From NCBI RefSeq assembly GCF_030268065.1, contig NZ_BSDD01000001.1, forward strand, positions 310,001 to 374,000: a DNA stretch of 64,000 nucleotides, read 5' to 3'. How positions within the stretch are numbered: position 1 is the stretch's first letter; each line of letters starts with the position of its first letter. Made by a program: the position numbers and the translations under genes. Shown here in pieces: positions 13,233 to 22,237 of the stretch. Below the pieces are notes generated by a model that did no database searches, was not told the DNA's origin, and saw only the letters and a list, made by a program, of their open reading frames with translations. Source of the DNA: Geothrix rubra (GTDB lineage Bacteria; Acidobacteriota; Holophagae; Holophagales; Holophagaceae).

Positions 13233-13875
13233 CGGCAGTCCTCGGATCCGGGGCCTTGAACACGGCGTTGCCGGCCACCAGGCAGTCGGCGCCGGCGCGG
13301 ACCAGGTCCGCGGCGTTCTTCAGGCTGACGCCGCCGTCCACCTCGATGAGGAAGGGGATGCCGCGCTCGGTGCGGAGGGCATCCAGCCGTCTCACCTTGT
13401 CCAGCACCCGGGGGATGAAGCTCTGGCCGCCGAAGCCGGGGTTCACGCTCATCAGCAGCACGAAGTCGAAGTCGCCGACGAGGTCCACCAGCGTCTCCAC
13501 GGGGGTGCCGGGGTTCAGCACCACGCCCGCCTTCGCGCCGGCCTGGCGGATGGCGGCCAGGGTGCGGTTCAGGTGGGGATCGGCCTCCTGGTGGACGCTC
13601 ACCCAGTCGGCACCCGCCTTCACGAACTCCACGGCGTAGCGCAGGGGCTCCACGATCATCAGGTGGCAGTCCAGGGGTAGGGCGGTGGCCTTGCGCAGAC
13701 CCTCAACCACCGGCAGGCCGATGGTGATGTTCGGCACGAAGCGGCCATCCATGACGTCCACATGGACCACCTGGGCCCCCGTGGACTCGAGCATCTGCAG
13801 CTCCTCGCCCAGCCGGGCGAAGTCGGCGGAGAGGAGCGAGGGGGCGAGGAGAGGGGCGTCGGGGCGGAGGCTCAT
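13189..13875 (-). CDS. rpe: ribulose-phosphate 3-epimerase
   Basis: A 228-residue TIM-barrel enzyme interconverting D-ribulose 5-phosphate and D-xylulose 5-phosphate in the pentose phosphate pathway. Signatures are APSLLSADFARLGEE, HVDVMDGRFVPNITIG (metal-binding His/Asp), DCHLMI, VLLMSVNPGFGGQ and the phosphate-binding EVDGGVSLKNA. The ATG at 13875 gives the family-standard N-terminus even though the frame is open upstream. No Shine-Dalgarno precedes it; instead an AATACT hexamer lies seven bases upstream, which hints at a leaderless transcript. Confidence 0.96.
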   Translation of the reverse strand: MSLRPDAPLLAPSLLSADFARLGEELQMLESTGAQVVHVDVMDGRFVPNITIGLPVVEGLRKATALPLDCHLMIVEPLRYAVEFVKAGADWVSVHQEADPHLNRTLAAIRQAGAKAGVVLNPGTPVETLVDLVGDFDFVLLMSVNPGFGGQSFIPRVLDKVRRLDALRTERGIPFLIEVDGGVSLKNAADLVRAGADCLVAGNAVFKAPDPRTAVSGLLGEMAKGRTA

Positions 13876-14021
13876 GGGCCTAAGTATTCCAGAGGCGGTC
13901 CCAGGGGGCTTCAAAGACATCCACGAAGGACACGGAGGAAGGCCCTGAAGGGTGCGATGGCATGAACGATCTCTTCGAGCTCTTGATAGCCTGCTCTTCG
14001 TGCCCTTCGGGGAGATCCTTT

Positions 14022-15632
14022 TCAGCGGCCCAACTCGACCTCCACCCCGTTCACCCACAGCCGCCCGGGCTTCAGCTTCCGAAGGGCCTCGGGGCTGAGG
14101 GTCGACATGGGCGCCTGGACCCACAGCAGGTCGGCCACGGCCCCCTTCTGCAGGATGCCGAGATCCTTCGCATGGCCCAGGGCCCTGGCGTTGCCGGCGG
14201 TGTAGGCGCGGAGGGCCTCGGCGCGGGTGAGGCGCTGGTCCGGCAGGAAGCCTCCGGGCGGATCGCCCGCGGGATCCTGGCGGGTCTCCGCGGCGGCCAG
14301 TCCCAGGAACGGGTTGGCGTCCTCCACGGGCGCGTCGCTGCCGAAGGCCAGCAGGGCCCCACCGTTCACCAGGTTGCGCCAGGGGAAGGCCTCCTTCACC
14401 CGGTCCGGCCCCAGCCGGGCGGGCGTCCAGGCATGGTCCGCCGTGCAGTGGATCGGCTGGACGCTGGCCACGATGCCCAGCTTGCCGAAGCGGGCCGCAT
14501 CCTCGGGGGTGACGATCTGCGCGTGCTCGATGCGGGGCGGGAGCGTGCGGGGCCGGCCGGCTTTCCGCTCGGCGGCGGCCAGGAGGTCGAGGGCGGCGCG
14601 GTTGGCGGCATCGCCGATGGCATGGATGGCGGGCTGGTAGCCGGCCCGCAGGGTGATGGCGGCGTCCGCCTGGACCTTGGCGGGATCCGTCACCCAGAGG
14701 CCCTGGGTGGAGGGGTCGTCCGCGTAGGGTGCCAGGAGGCGCGCGCCACGGCTTCCCAGGGCGCCGTCCATGTAGAACTTCACGCCCTGGACCTGGAAGA
14801 ACGAGAGGCCCTTCGCGCGCTGCTGTTTCAGCTCCCGGATCATCAGCTCGTGGTCGTGGCTGAGGTAGGCGAAGACCCGGATGGGCAGGGCGTGCGCCGC
14901 GGCCAGCCGCCGGTAGGACGCGAGCACGGGGGCCCCGATGCCCATGTCCGCCACGGCGGTGAAGCCGTCCTGCTCGAGTGCGCGGAGGCCCGCGAGGAGC
15001 TGGGCATCCAGCTCCGCAGGGGTGGGCTGGGGGACGAGCTTCTCCACCAGGGCCATGGCCCCATCCAGCAGGATGCCGCTGGGCCGGCCGTAGGCGTCCT
15101 TCAGGATGCGGCCGCCTTCGGGATCGGGCGTGCGGTCGTCGATCCCCGCCAGGGCCAGGGCCGCGGAGTTCACCCAGGCGGCGTGCCCGTCCACCCGCGT
15201 GAGCAGGACGGGCCGGGTGCCGGTGAGGGCGTCCAGGTCCAGGGCCTTCGGGAAGGCGCGGGTGGGCCAGAGGTTCTGGTCCCAGCCCCGGCCGATGAGC
15301 CATCCGCCGGGGTGGGACGAGGACCAGGCCCGGACCCGGGCCAGGGCCGTGGGCAGGTCCTGGGCGCCGGTGAGATCCACCTCCTGCGCCAGGGCGCCGA
15401 GGCCGGCGACGTGGGCATGGCCCTCGATGAGCCCCGGCAGAAGGGTGCCGCCCGGAAGGGCCACGCGCCGTGCCCTGGGGTGGGCTTTGGCCAGTCGGGC
15501 CTCGGGCCCCACGGCCACGATCCTTCCGCCGCGGGTCACCACGGCCTGGCCGCGCCGCGGCCCCTGGTCCGTCCAGAGGTCGGCGCCGGAGAGGAGCTGG
15601 TATTCGGCGGGCGGCGGAGGCGTCATCGGCAT
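14022..15632 (-). CDS. YtcJ-type amidohydrolase
   Basis: A 536-residue metal-dependent hydrolase of the amidohydrolase-3 (YtcJ/DUF1081) group. The N-terminal HxH motif is in LLPGLIEGHAHVAGLG; later metal ligands lie in IEHAQIV and AIHAIGDAANRAALD; the catalytic Asp is in LAFGSDAPVEDANPF. Strings such as GRGWDQNLWP and VDGHAAWVNSAAL are typical. The substrate cannot be told from sequence; relatives act on N-formyl or cyclic amides. No signal peptide is evident, so it is probably cytosolic. The start is one of two close ATGs (15632 or 15626). It is divergent from the methylmalonyl-CoA mutase gene. Confidence 0.88.
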   Translation of the reverse strand: MPMTPPPPAEYQLLSGADLWTDQGPRRGQAVVTRGGRIVAVGPEARLAKAHPRARRVALPGGTLLPGLIEGHAHVAGLGALAQEVDLTGAQDLPTALARVRAWSSSHPGGWLIGRGWDQNLWPTRAFPKALDLDALTGTRPVLLTRVDGHAAWVNSAALALAGIDDRTPDPEGGRILKDAYGRPSGILLDGAMALVEKLVPQPTPAELDAQLLAGLRALEQDGFTAVADMGIGAPVLASYRRLAAAHALPIRVFAYLSHDHELMIRELKQQRAKGLSFFQVQGVKFYMDGALGSRGARLLAPYADDPSTQGLWVTDPAKVQADAAITLRAGYQPAIHAIGDAANRAALDLLAAAERKAGRPRTLPPRIEHAQIVTPEDAARFGKLGIVASVQPIHCTADHAWTPARLGPDRVKEAFPWRNLVNGGALLAFGSDAPVEDANPFLGLAAAETRQDPAGDPPGGFLPDQRLTRAEALRAYTAGNARALGHAKDLGILQKGAVADLLWVQAPMSTLSPEALRKLKPGRLWVNGVEVELGR

Positions 15633-15710
15633 GGCGGGCCCTCGGGGAGGAGGGGCCAAGTGTAGCGCGGCGCCGCGGCCGGACGGTAAGGTGGACTTCT
15701 CGGAGGGCTC

Positions 15711-17366
<1,656 letters not shown>

Positions 17367-17453
17367 GGGCTTTTCCTCAAGATCATGAGTCTCAGGAATC
17401 GTTCTTTTCCATGTAGAGACACGAAAGAACATGGCTGATAGGCACGGCCATTC

Positions 17454-17496
17454 GTGATTTAGATCAAGCAGTGGGATGGAACATCCGCGCTAGGGT
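17454..17496 (+). promoter_or_regulatory. CRP/FNR-type site with class II promoter geometry
   Basis: The sequence GTGAT-TTAG-ATCAA at 17454-17467 matches the FNR consensus TTGAT-N4-ATCAA at 9 of 10 half-site positions. A weak -10 hexamer TAGGGT lies at 17491-17496. A start point about seven bases beyond it (17502-17503) would put the site centre at -41.5, the usual place for a class II activator. The site precedes the multiheme cytochrome genes, which suits oxygen or redox control. The motif is seen directly; the regulator and activity are inferred. Confidence 0.5.
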
Positions 17497-17519
17497 GATT
17501 GATGACTTGCGGGGGTGTT

Positions 17520-19418
17520 ATGCGGTTCCTGCTGGCTGGATTCTTCTCCTGTCTGCTCCTGTCGGCGGCGGCGCCGAAGCCGCAGGACTGTGTCGGCTGC
17601 CATGACGTGGATCTGGCGAAATTCGAGAAGACCCCCCACGCGAGCATGGGCTGCACGGGTTGCCACAACGGCATCACGAAGCTGCCCCACGCGGGCAAAC
17701 CCGCGCCGGTGAAGTGCGGCGACTGCCACGCAGATGAGGTCAAGGAGTACGCCGGCAGCGCCCACGGCGTGGCGAAGAAGAGCGGCATGGCGGATGCCGC
17801 CACCTGCTCCTCCTGCCACGGCCCGGCCCACGAGATGCTGCCCGCCAGCGACCCGGGCTCCCGGGTCGCCAAGCGGAACCTGCCGGACACCTGCGGCTCC
17901 TGCCATTCCAATCCGGACTTCATGGCGAAGCACAAGATCCCCTTCGCCAAGCCCGTGGAGGCCTACCGTCTCAGCCTGCATGGCCGGGAGGTGGCGAAGG
18001 GCAACCTGGCCGCGGCCTCCTGCTCGGACTGTCACGGGAGCCACAACATCCTGCCCGCGACCGATCCCCGGGCGAAGGTGAACCACGCCAATGTGATGGA
18101 GACCTGCGGGGCCTGCCACGCCCAGGTCAAGGCGGCCTACGCGCAGAGCGTGCATGGCGTGGCGGTGGCGCGGGGCGCCGCGGACGCGCCCACCTGCACG
18201 GACTGCCATGGTGAGCACACCATCCTCGCGCCTTCGGAGGCCGGGTCCCTGGTGAACCCCGCCCGGGTCTCCACGGTGACCTGCGGCCGCTGCCACGCGG
18301 ATGAGCGGCTGGCCCGGCGCTACGATCTCCCCGCCTCCAACGTGACCTCCTTCGAGGACAGCTTCCACGGCCTCGCCCTGCGGGGCGGGCAGCAGACCGT
18401 GGCCAACTGCGCCTCCTGCCACGGCGTGCACGACATCCTGCCCTCCAGCGATCCACGCTCCACCATCAACCCGAAGAACCTGGGGAGGACCTGCGGCCAG
18501 TGCCACGCCGGCGTGGGCGACAAGCTCGCCACGGCCCACATCCACCTCCGCAACGAAGGGGCTTCGGAGCATCCCGTCGTGAAGTGGATCCGCCTGGCCT
18601 ACCTCCTCCTCATCCCGCTGACCATCGGCTTCATGCTCCTGCACAACGGCCTCGACTTCCTCCGGAAGCTCCGCCACCGGAAGCTCCACCACGGCACGGG
18701 TGAGGAGGTCATGCGGATGAACATCCGCTTCCGCATCGCCCACTGGATGGTGATCGTGAGCTTCCTCACCCTGGTGTTCACGGGATTCGCCCTGAAGTTC
18801 CCCGAATCCGCCTGGGTGAAGATGTGCCAGGCCTGCGGCCTCAGCCCGATCGCGCGGGCCTACCTCCACCGCATCGCCGCCATCCTGATCACCTTCGGGA
18901 CGGTGTACCACCTGGTCCACATGGCCATGGTCCGGCGCGACCGGGTGATCCTCACCGAGCTGCTCCCCAACTGGCAGGACGCCAAGGACATCTTCAACAT
19001 GCTCCGGTACAACCTGGGCCTCACGAAGCACCGGCCCACCTTCGGCATGTTCGGCTATCCCGAGAAGATGGAGTACTGGGCCTTCATGTGGGGCACCATC
19101 GTCATGGCGGTGACCGGGTTCCTGCTCTGGGCCGAGAACTGGACGCTGAGCCACTTCCCCAAGTGGGTGATCGATGCCGCCACCGCGGCTCACTGGTACG
19201 AGGCGATCCTCGCGACGCTCTCCATCCTCGTGTGGCACTGGTACCTGGTGATCTTCGATCCCGATGTCTACCCCATGGACATGGCCTGGCTGAACGGCAA
19301 GGTCTCGGCCGACCACCTGCGGGAGACCCGGCCCGAGTACTACCGGAAGATCGTCGAGGCCTCGGAGGTCCAGGACTCGGACCAGGCCACCCCTCCCGAC
19401 GCGCCCGCCGGCCACTGA
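17520..19418 (+). CDS. 11-heme c-type cytochrome fused to cytochrome b561-like membrane domain
   Basis: A 632-residue inner-membrane electron carrier. A signal peptide (MRFLLAGFFSCLLLSAAA) precedes a periplasmic domain of about 330 residues with eleven CXXCH heme sites: CVGCH, CTGCH, CGDCH, CSSCH, CGSCH, CSDCH, CGACH, CTDCH, CGRCH, CASCH and CGQCH. About five membrane helices follow, with histidines placed as in diheme b cytochromes (FRIAHWMVIV, YLHRIAAILI, VYHLVHMAMV, VWHWYLVIF). This is the architecture of Geobacter CbcL-type quinol:cytochrome c oxidoreductases, so it probably takes electrons from menaquinol. The start is the ATG after GGGGGTG; upstream TTG/ATG codons (17499, 17502) are possible but would extend the signal peptide. 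Confidence 0.9.
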   Translation: MRFLLAGFFSCLLLSAAAPKPQDCVGCHDVDLAKFEKTPHASMGCTGCHNGITKLPHAGKPAPVKCGDCHADEVKEYAGSAHGVAKKSGMADAATCSSCHGPAHEMLPASDPGSRVAKRNLPDTCGSCHSNPDFMAKHKIPFAKPVEAYRLSLHGREVAKGNLAAASCSDCHGSHNILPATDPRAKVNHANVMETCGACHAQVKAAYAQSVHGVAVARGAADAPTCTDCHGEHTILAPSEAGSLVNPARVSTVTCGRCHADERLARRYDLPASNVTSFEDSFHGLALRGGQQTVANCASCHGVHDILPSSDPRSTINPKNLGRTCGQCHAGVGDKLATAHIHLRNEGASEHPVVKWIRLAYLLLIPLTIGFMLLHNGLDFLRKLRHRKLHHGTGEEVMRMNIRFRIAHWMVIVSFLTLVFTGFALKFPESAWVKMCQACGLSPIARAYLHRIAAILITFGTVYHLVHMAMVRRDRVILTELLPNWQDAKDIFNMLRYNLGLTKHRPTFGMFGYPEKMEYWAFMWGTIVMAVTGFLLWAENWTLSHFPKWVIDAATAAHWYEAILATLSILVWHWYLVIFDPDVYPMDMAWLNGKVSADHLRETRPEYYRKIVEASEVQDSDQATPPDAPAGH

Positions 19419-19425
19419 TCCGAGG

Positions 19426-19447
19426 GCAGGGCGGGGCTCCGCCCTGC
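19426..19447 (+). other. intercistronic hairpin between the two cytochrome genes
   Basis: A perfect 9-bp stem, GCAGGGCGG with CCGCCCTGC, closes a four-base loop just after the stop of the first cytochrome gene. No T tract follows, so it is not a standard terminator. It may stabilise the upstream mRNA or set the ratio between the two cytochromes; this role is a guess. Confidence 0.45.
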
Positions 19448-19503
19448 ACCCATCCCCATCGATTCCCCCACCCCCCGTTCCCTTCCGTGTCGGAGGCTTC
19501 GCC

Positions 19504-21690
19504 ATGATTCCCCTCGCGCCTGCAGGCCGCTCCCTTCTGCAACCTCCTGGACGCCACCGCCACCGCGCCTGGTGGATCGCCGCCGCCGCCCTGTTGGCCT
19601 GGAGCTTCGCGGGCTCCCTGCCGGTCCGGGCGGCCGCCGGAAAGCCCGCGCAGGACAACTGCCTCGATTGCCACGGCGACAAGGACTTCAGCAAGGAGGG
19701 TCCGGGCGGGGCCAAGGTGTCTCTCTTCGTGGATGCCGACCGCTTCGGCAAGGCCGTGCACGCTTCGCTCAAGTGCAGGGACTGCCACGCGGGCCTCGAT
19801 GACAGCCACCAGGACGGCAGCCATCCCCCCGCCAAGGTGGCCTGCGGGAACTGCCACGCGGAGGAATCCAAGGTCTACCAGGGCAGCATCCACGGCATGA
19901 GCAAGGCCATGGGGGCATCCGCCGCCGCCAGCTGCGTTGACTGCCATGGGAACCACTACATCGTCCCGGTGGGCCAGCCCGATTCGCCGGTCTACAAGAT
20001 GAACCTTCCCGTCACCTGCGGGCGTTGCCACGCCAACAAGAACATCACTGAAGAATACAAGATGAAGTACCCCGCCGTGGAATACCAGTACCAGGAGAGC
20101 ATCCACGGCCAGGCCCTCCTGAAGAAGGGGCTCATCGTGGCGCCGAGCTGCAACGACTGCCACGGCGTGCACGACATCAAGCGAAGCGTGGATCGCAGCT
20201 CGCCCATCAATCACGCCAATGTCGCCAAGACCTGCGGCAAGTGCCACGTCACGGTCGAAGCGATCTACAACAAGAGCATCCATGGCCAGCTCCTCGCCAA
20301 GGGGGATCCCCGCGGGCCCGTGTGCATCCAGTGCCACTCGGCCCACCAGATCGAGACACCGGTGAGCGGCCACTTCAAGGCCAACAGCGACATGATCTGC
20401 GGGAAGTGCCACGCCGACCGGCTCGAGCACTACCGGGACACCTACCACGGCAAGGCCATGGCCCTGGGCCGGGCGAACAGCGCGACCGATGTGGCCGCCT
20501 GCTACGACTGCCACGGCCACCACGACGTGCTCCCGGTGTCGGACCCCAACTCCCGCCTATCGAAGGCCAACATCGTCAACACCTGCCGGAAGTGCCATGC
20601 CGATGCCTCGGCGAGTTTCGCGAAGTACGAGCCCCATGCCGATCCCATGGATCGCAAGCATGACCCGATCCTGCACTACGTCTTCCTGGTGATGACCACC
20701 CTCCTGGTGTTCACCTTCACCCTCTTCGGCCTGCACACGCTCCTTTGGCTGTTCCGCTCCATCTGGCTGTATCGCCACGACTCGAAGCAGTTCCGCGAGG
20801 CCAAGGCCAACATCGAGAAGGACGAGGAGCAGTTCACCCGGTTCCAGCCCTTCGAGCGCTTCCTCCACATCCTGGTGGTCACCAGCTTCCTGCTGCTGGT
20901 GCTGACGGGCATGCCGCTGAAGTTCTACTACACCCACTGGGCCAGGACGCTCTTCGCCTTCATGGGCGGACCGGGCGTGGCCCGCACCCTTCACCATTTC
21001 GGCGCGGTCATCACCTTCGTGTACTTCACCCTGCACGTCACGGACACCCTGGCCAACTTCTGGCGTCACCGCGGCTTCCTGCGCGATCCGGAAACCGGGA
21101 GGATCCGCCTGTCGCGCATCTGGAAGGCCATGGCCCATCCCGATTCGATGATCCCCTCCAAGCAGGATCTGGACGACCTGGTGGCCCACAACAAGTGGTT
21201 CTTCGGCAAGGGCGAGCGGCCGCAGTTCGACCGCTGGACCTACTGGGAGAAGTTCGACTACCTGGCCGTGTTCTGGGGCGTGTTCGCCATCGGCCTCTCG
21301 GGGCTGATCATGTGGTTCCCGGAGTTCTTCAGCAGGTTCATGCCGGGCTGGATGATCAATGTCTCGCTCATCGTCCACTCCGATGAGGCGCTGCTGGCCG
21401 CCGGCTTCATCTTCACCGTCCACTTCTTCAATACCCATTTCCGGCTGGAGAAGTTCCCCATGGACACCGTGATCTTCTCGGGCCGCATCGCCAAGTCCGA
21501 GATGCTCCACGAGCGGAAGCGGTGGTATGACCGGCTGCTGAAGGAGGGCCGCCTGGATGCCTTCCGCGTCAAGGACGAGTGGGACGCCTGGAAGGGCATT
21601 GCCCGCACCTTCGGCTACATCTTCTTCGGGTTGGGGATCGTCCTGCTCCTCCTCATCATCTACGCCATGGTCTCCCGCCTGGCGCACTGA
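19504..21690 (+). CDS. second 11-heme c-type cytochrome with cytochrome b-like membrane domain
   Basis: A 728-residue paralogue of the preceding protein with the same layout. A long arginine-rich N-terminus leads into a signal helix (WWIAAAALLAWSFAGSLPVRAAA), then eleven CXXCH sites: CLDCH, CRDCH, CGNCH, CVDCH, CGRCH, CNDCH, CGKCH, CIQCH, CGKCH, CYDCH and CRKCH. About six membrane helices follow, including HILVVTSFLLLVLTGMPLKF, LHHFGAVITFVYFTLHVTD, a helix with HSDEALLAAGFIF, and a C-terminal anchor. The start is fixed by GGAGG seven bases before the ATG. The two cytochromes are presumably one operon and may form a complex or serve acceptors of different potential. A strong terminator follows. 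Confidence 0.9.
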   Translation: MIPLAPAGRSLLQPPGRHRHRAWWIAAAALLAWSFAGSLPVRAAAGKPAQDNCLDCHGDKDFSKEGPGGAKVSLFVDADRFGKAVHASLKCRDCHAGLDDSHQDGSHPPAKVACGNCHAEESKVYQGSIHGMSKAMGASAAASCVDCHGNHYIVPVGQPDSPVYKMNLPVTCGRCHANKNITEEYKMKYPAVEYQYQESIHGQALLKKGLIVAPSCNDCHGVHDIKRSVDRSSPINHANVAKTCGKCHVTVEAIYNKSIHGQLLAKGDPRGPVCIQCHSAHQIETPVSGHFKANSDMICGKCHADRLEHYRDTYHGKAMALGRANSATDVAACYDCHGHHDVLPVSDPNSRLSKANIVNTCRKCHADASASFAKYEPHADPMDRKHDPILHYVFLVMTTLLVFTFTLFGLHTLLWLFRSIWLYRHDSKQFREAKANIEKDEEQFTRFQPFERFLHILVVTSFLLLVLTGMPLKFYYTHWARTLFAFMGGPGVARTLHHFGAVITFVYFTLHVTDTLANFWRHRGFLRDPETGRIRLSRIWKAMAHPDSMIPSKQDLDDLVAHNKWFFGKGERPQFDRWTYWEKFDYLAVFWGVFAIGLSGLIMWFPEFFSRFMPGWMINVSLIVHSDEALLAAGFIFTVHFFNTHFRLEKFPMDTVIFSGRIAKSEMLHERKRWYDRLLKEGRLDAFRVKDEWDAWKGIARTFGYIFFGLGIVLLLLIIYAMVSRLAH

Positions 21691-21705
21691 GCCCCCTGGG
21701 GAGGG

Positions 21706-21738
21706 AAGGCGCCGGCTCCGGTCGGCGCCTTCTTTTTC
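21706..21738 (+). terminator. intrinsic terminator of the cytochrome operon
   Basis: A perfect 9-bp stem AAGGCGCCG / CGGCGCCTT with an eight-base loop is followed by CTTTTT, 15 bases after the stop of the second cytochrome gene. It separates the operon from the small diheme gene, which therefore needs its own promoter. Confidence 0.85.
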
Positions 21739-21945
21739 CCGGGAATGACAGTCACGTGTAAAAGTTGAGACTCAATCGTAAGTGACGTCCTGGATTGATT
21801 TAGCGTCACGCGGATGTCATGATGGGCACTGATCCCCTTCGGGTCGCCTTTTCCGCCTTCCCTTCAGGCATTGGCAAGGAACCTGCTGTCCCTCCCCTGA
21901 GCCCCGTATTCCGTCGGGGCACTCCAACCCCCTCAAGGAGACACC

Positions 21946-22176
21946 ATGCGCCGCCTCGTCCTCATCTCCGCCGTCCTGGCCCTCGCCGTGGCCCCTGCCA
22001 TGGCCAAGCCCACCACCGTGAAGGGTGCGAAGTGCACCGCCTGCCACGTGGGCGCGCCCAAGGACAAGAAGTTCAACGCCGAAGCCACCAAGATGATCGC
22101 GAAGTACAAGGAAGCCCAGTGCAAGGACTGCCACGGCTGGGCCGAGGGCAAGCTGACCGTCACCAAGAAGAAGTAG
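21946..22176 (+). CDS. small periplasmic diheme c-type cytochrome
   Basis: A 76-residue precursor with a clear signal peptide (LVLISAVLALAVAPAMA) and two heme sites, CTACH and CKDCH, in a lysine-rich mature chain of about 55 residues. AAGGAGA lies five bases before the ATG. The size and positive charge suit a soluble electron shuttle. Its position 255 bases behind the 11-heme cytochromes, but beyond their terminator, suggests a functional partner with separate, perhaps higher, expression. The upstream gap (21739-21945) holds an 11-base palindrome at 21765-21775 (TTGAGACTCAA) but no clear promoter. The acceptor is unknown. Confidence 0.87.
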   Translation: MRRLVLISAVLALAVAPAMAKPTTVKGAKCTACHVGAPKDKKFNAEATKMIAKYKEAQCKDCHGWAEGKLTVTKKK

Positions 22177-22188
22177 TCGGCTTCTCCA

Positions 22189-22226
22189 CCACGGAAAAGG
22201 GCGCCGGAAGGCGCCCTTTTCCGTGG
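22189..22226. terminator. bidirectional terminator
   Basis: A perfect 17-bp inverted repeat, CCACGGAAAAGGGCGCC and its complement, encloses a GGAA loop. The AAAA/TTTT tracts lie inside the stem, so a GC-rich core hairpin followed by U residues forms in either direction. It sits between the convergent diheme cytochrome and phosphohexomutase genes and should stop both. Confidence 0.88.
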
Positions 22227-22237
22227 TCAGGACGCGG

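Noticed and set aside
13876-14021. Possible small gene in the gap between rpe and the amidohydrolase
   Set aside because: No frame with a ribosome-binding site; the gap holds only a CCACGAAGGACAC-type repeat remnant.
21795-21808. A second FNR-like box, TTGAT-TTAG-CGTCA, before the diheme cytochrome
   Set aside because: Only one half-site fits, although it shares the TTAG spacer with the site at 17454; too weak to call.
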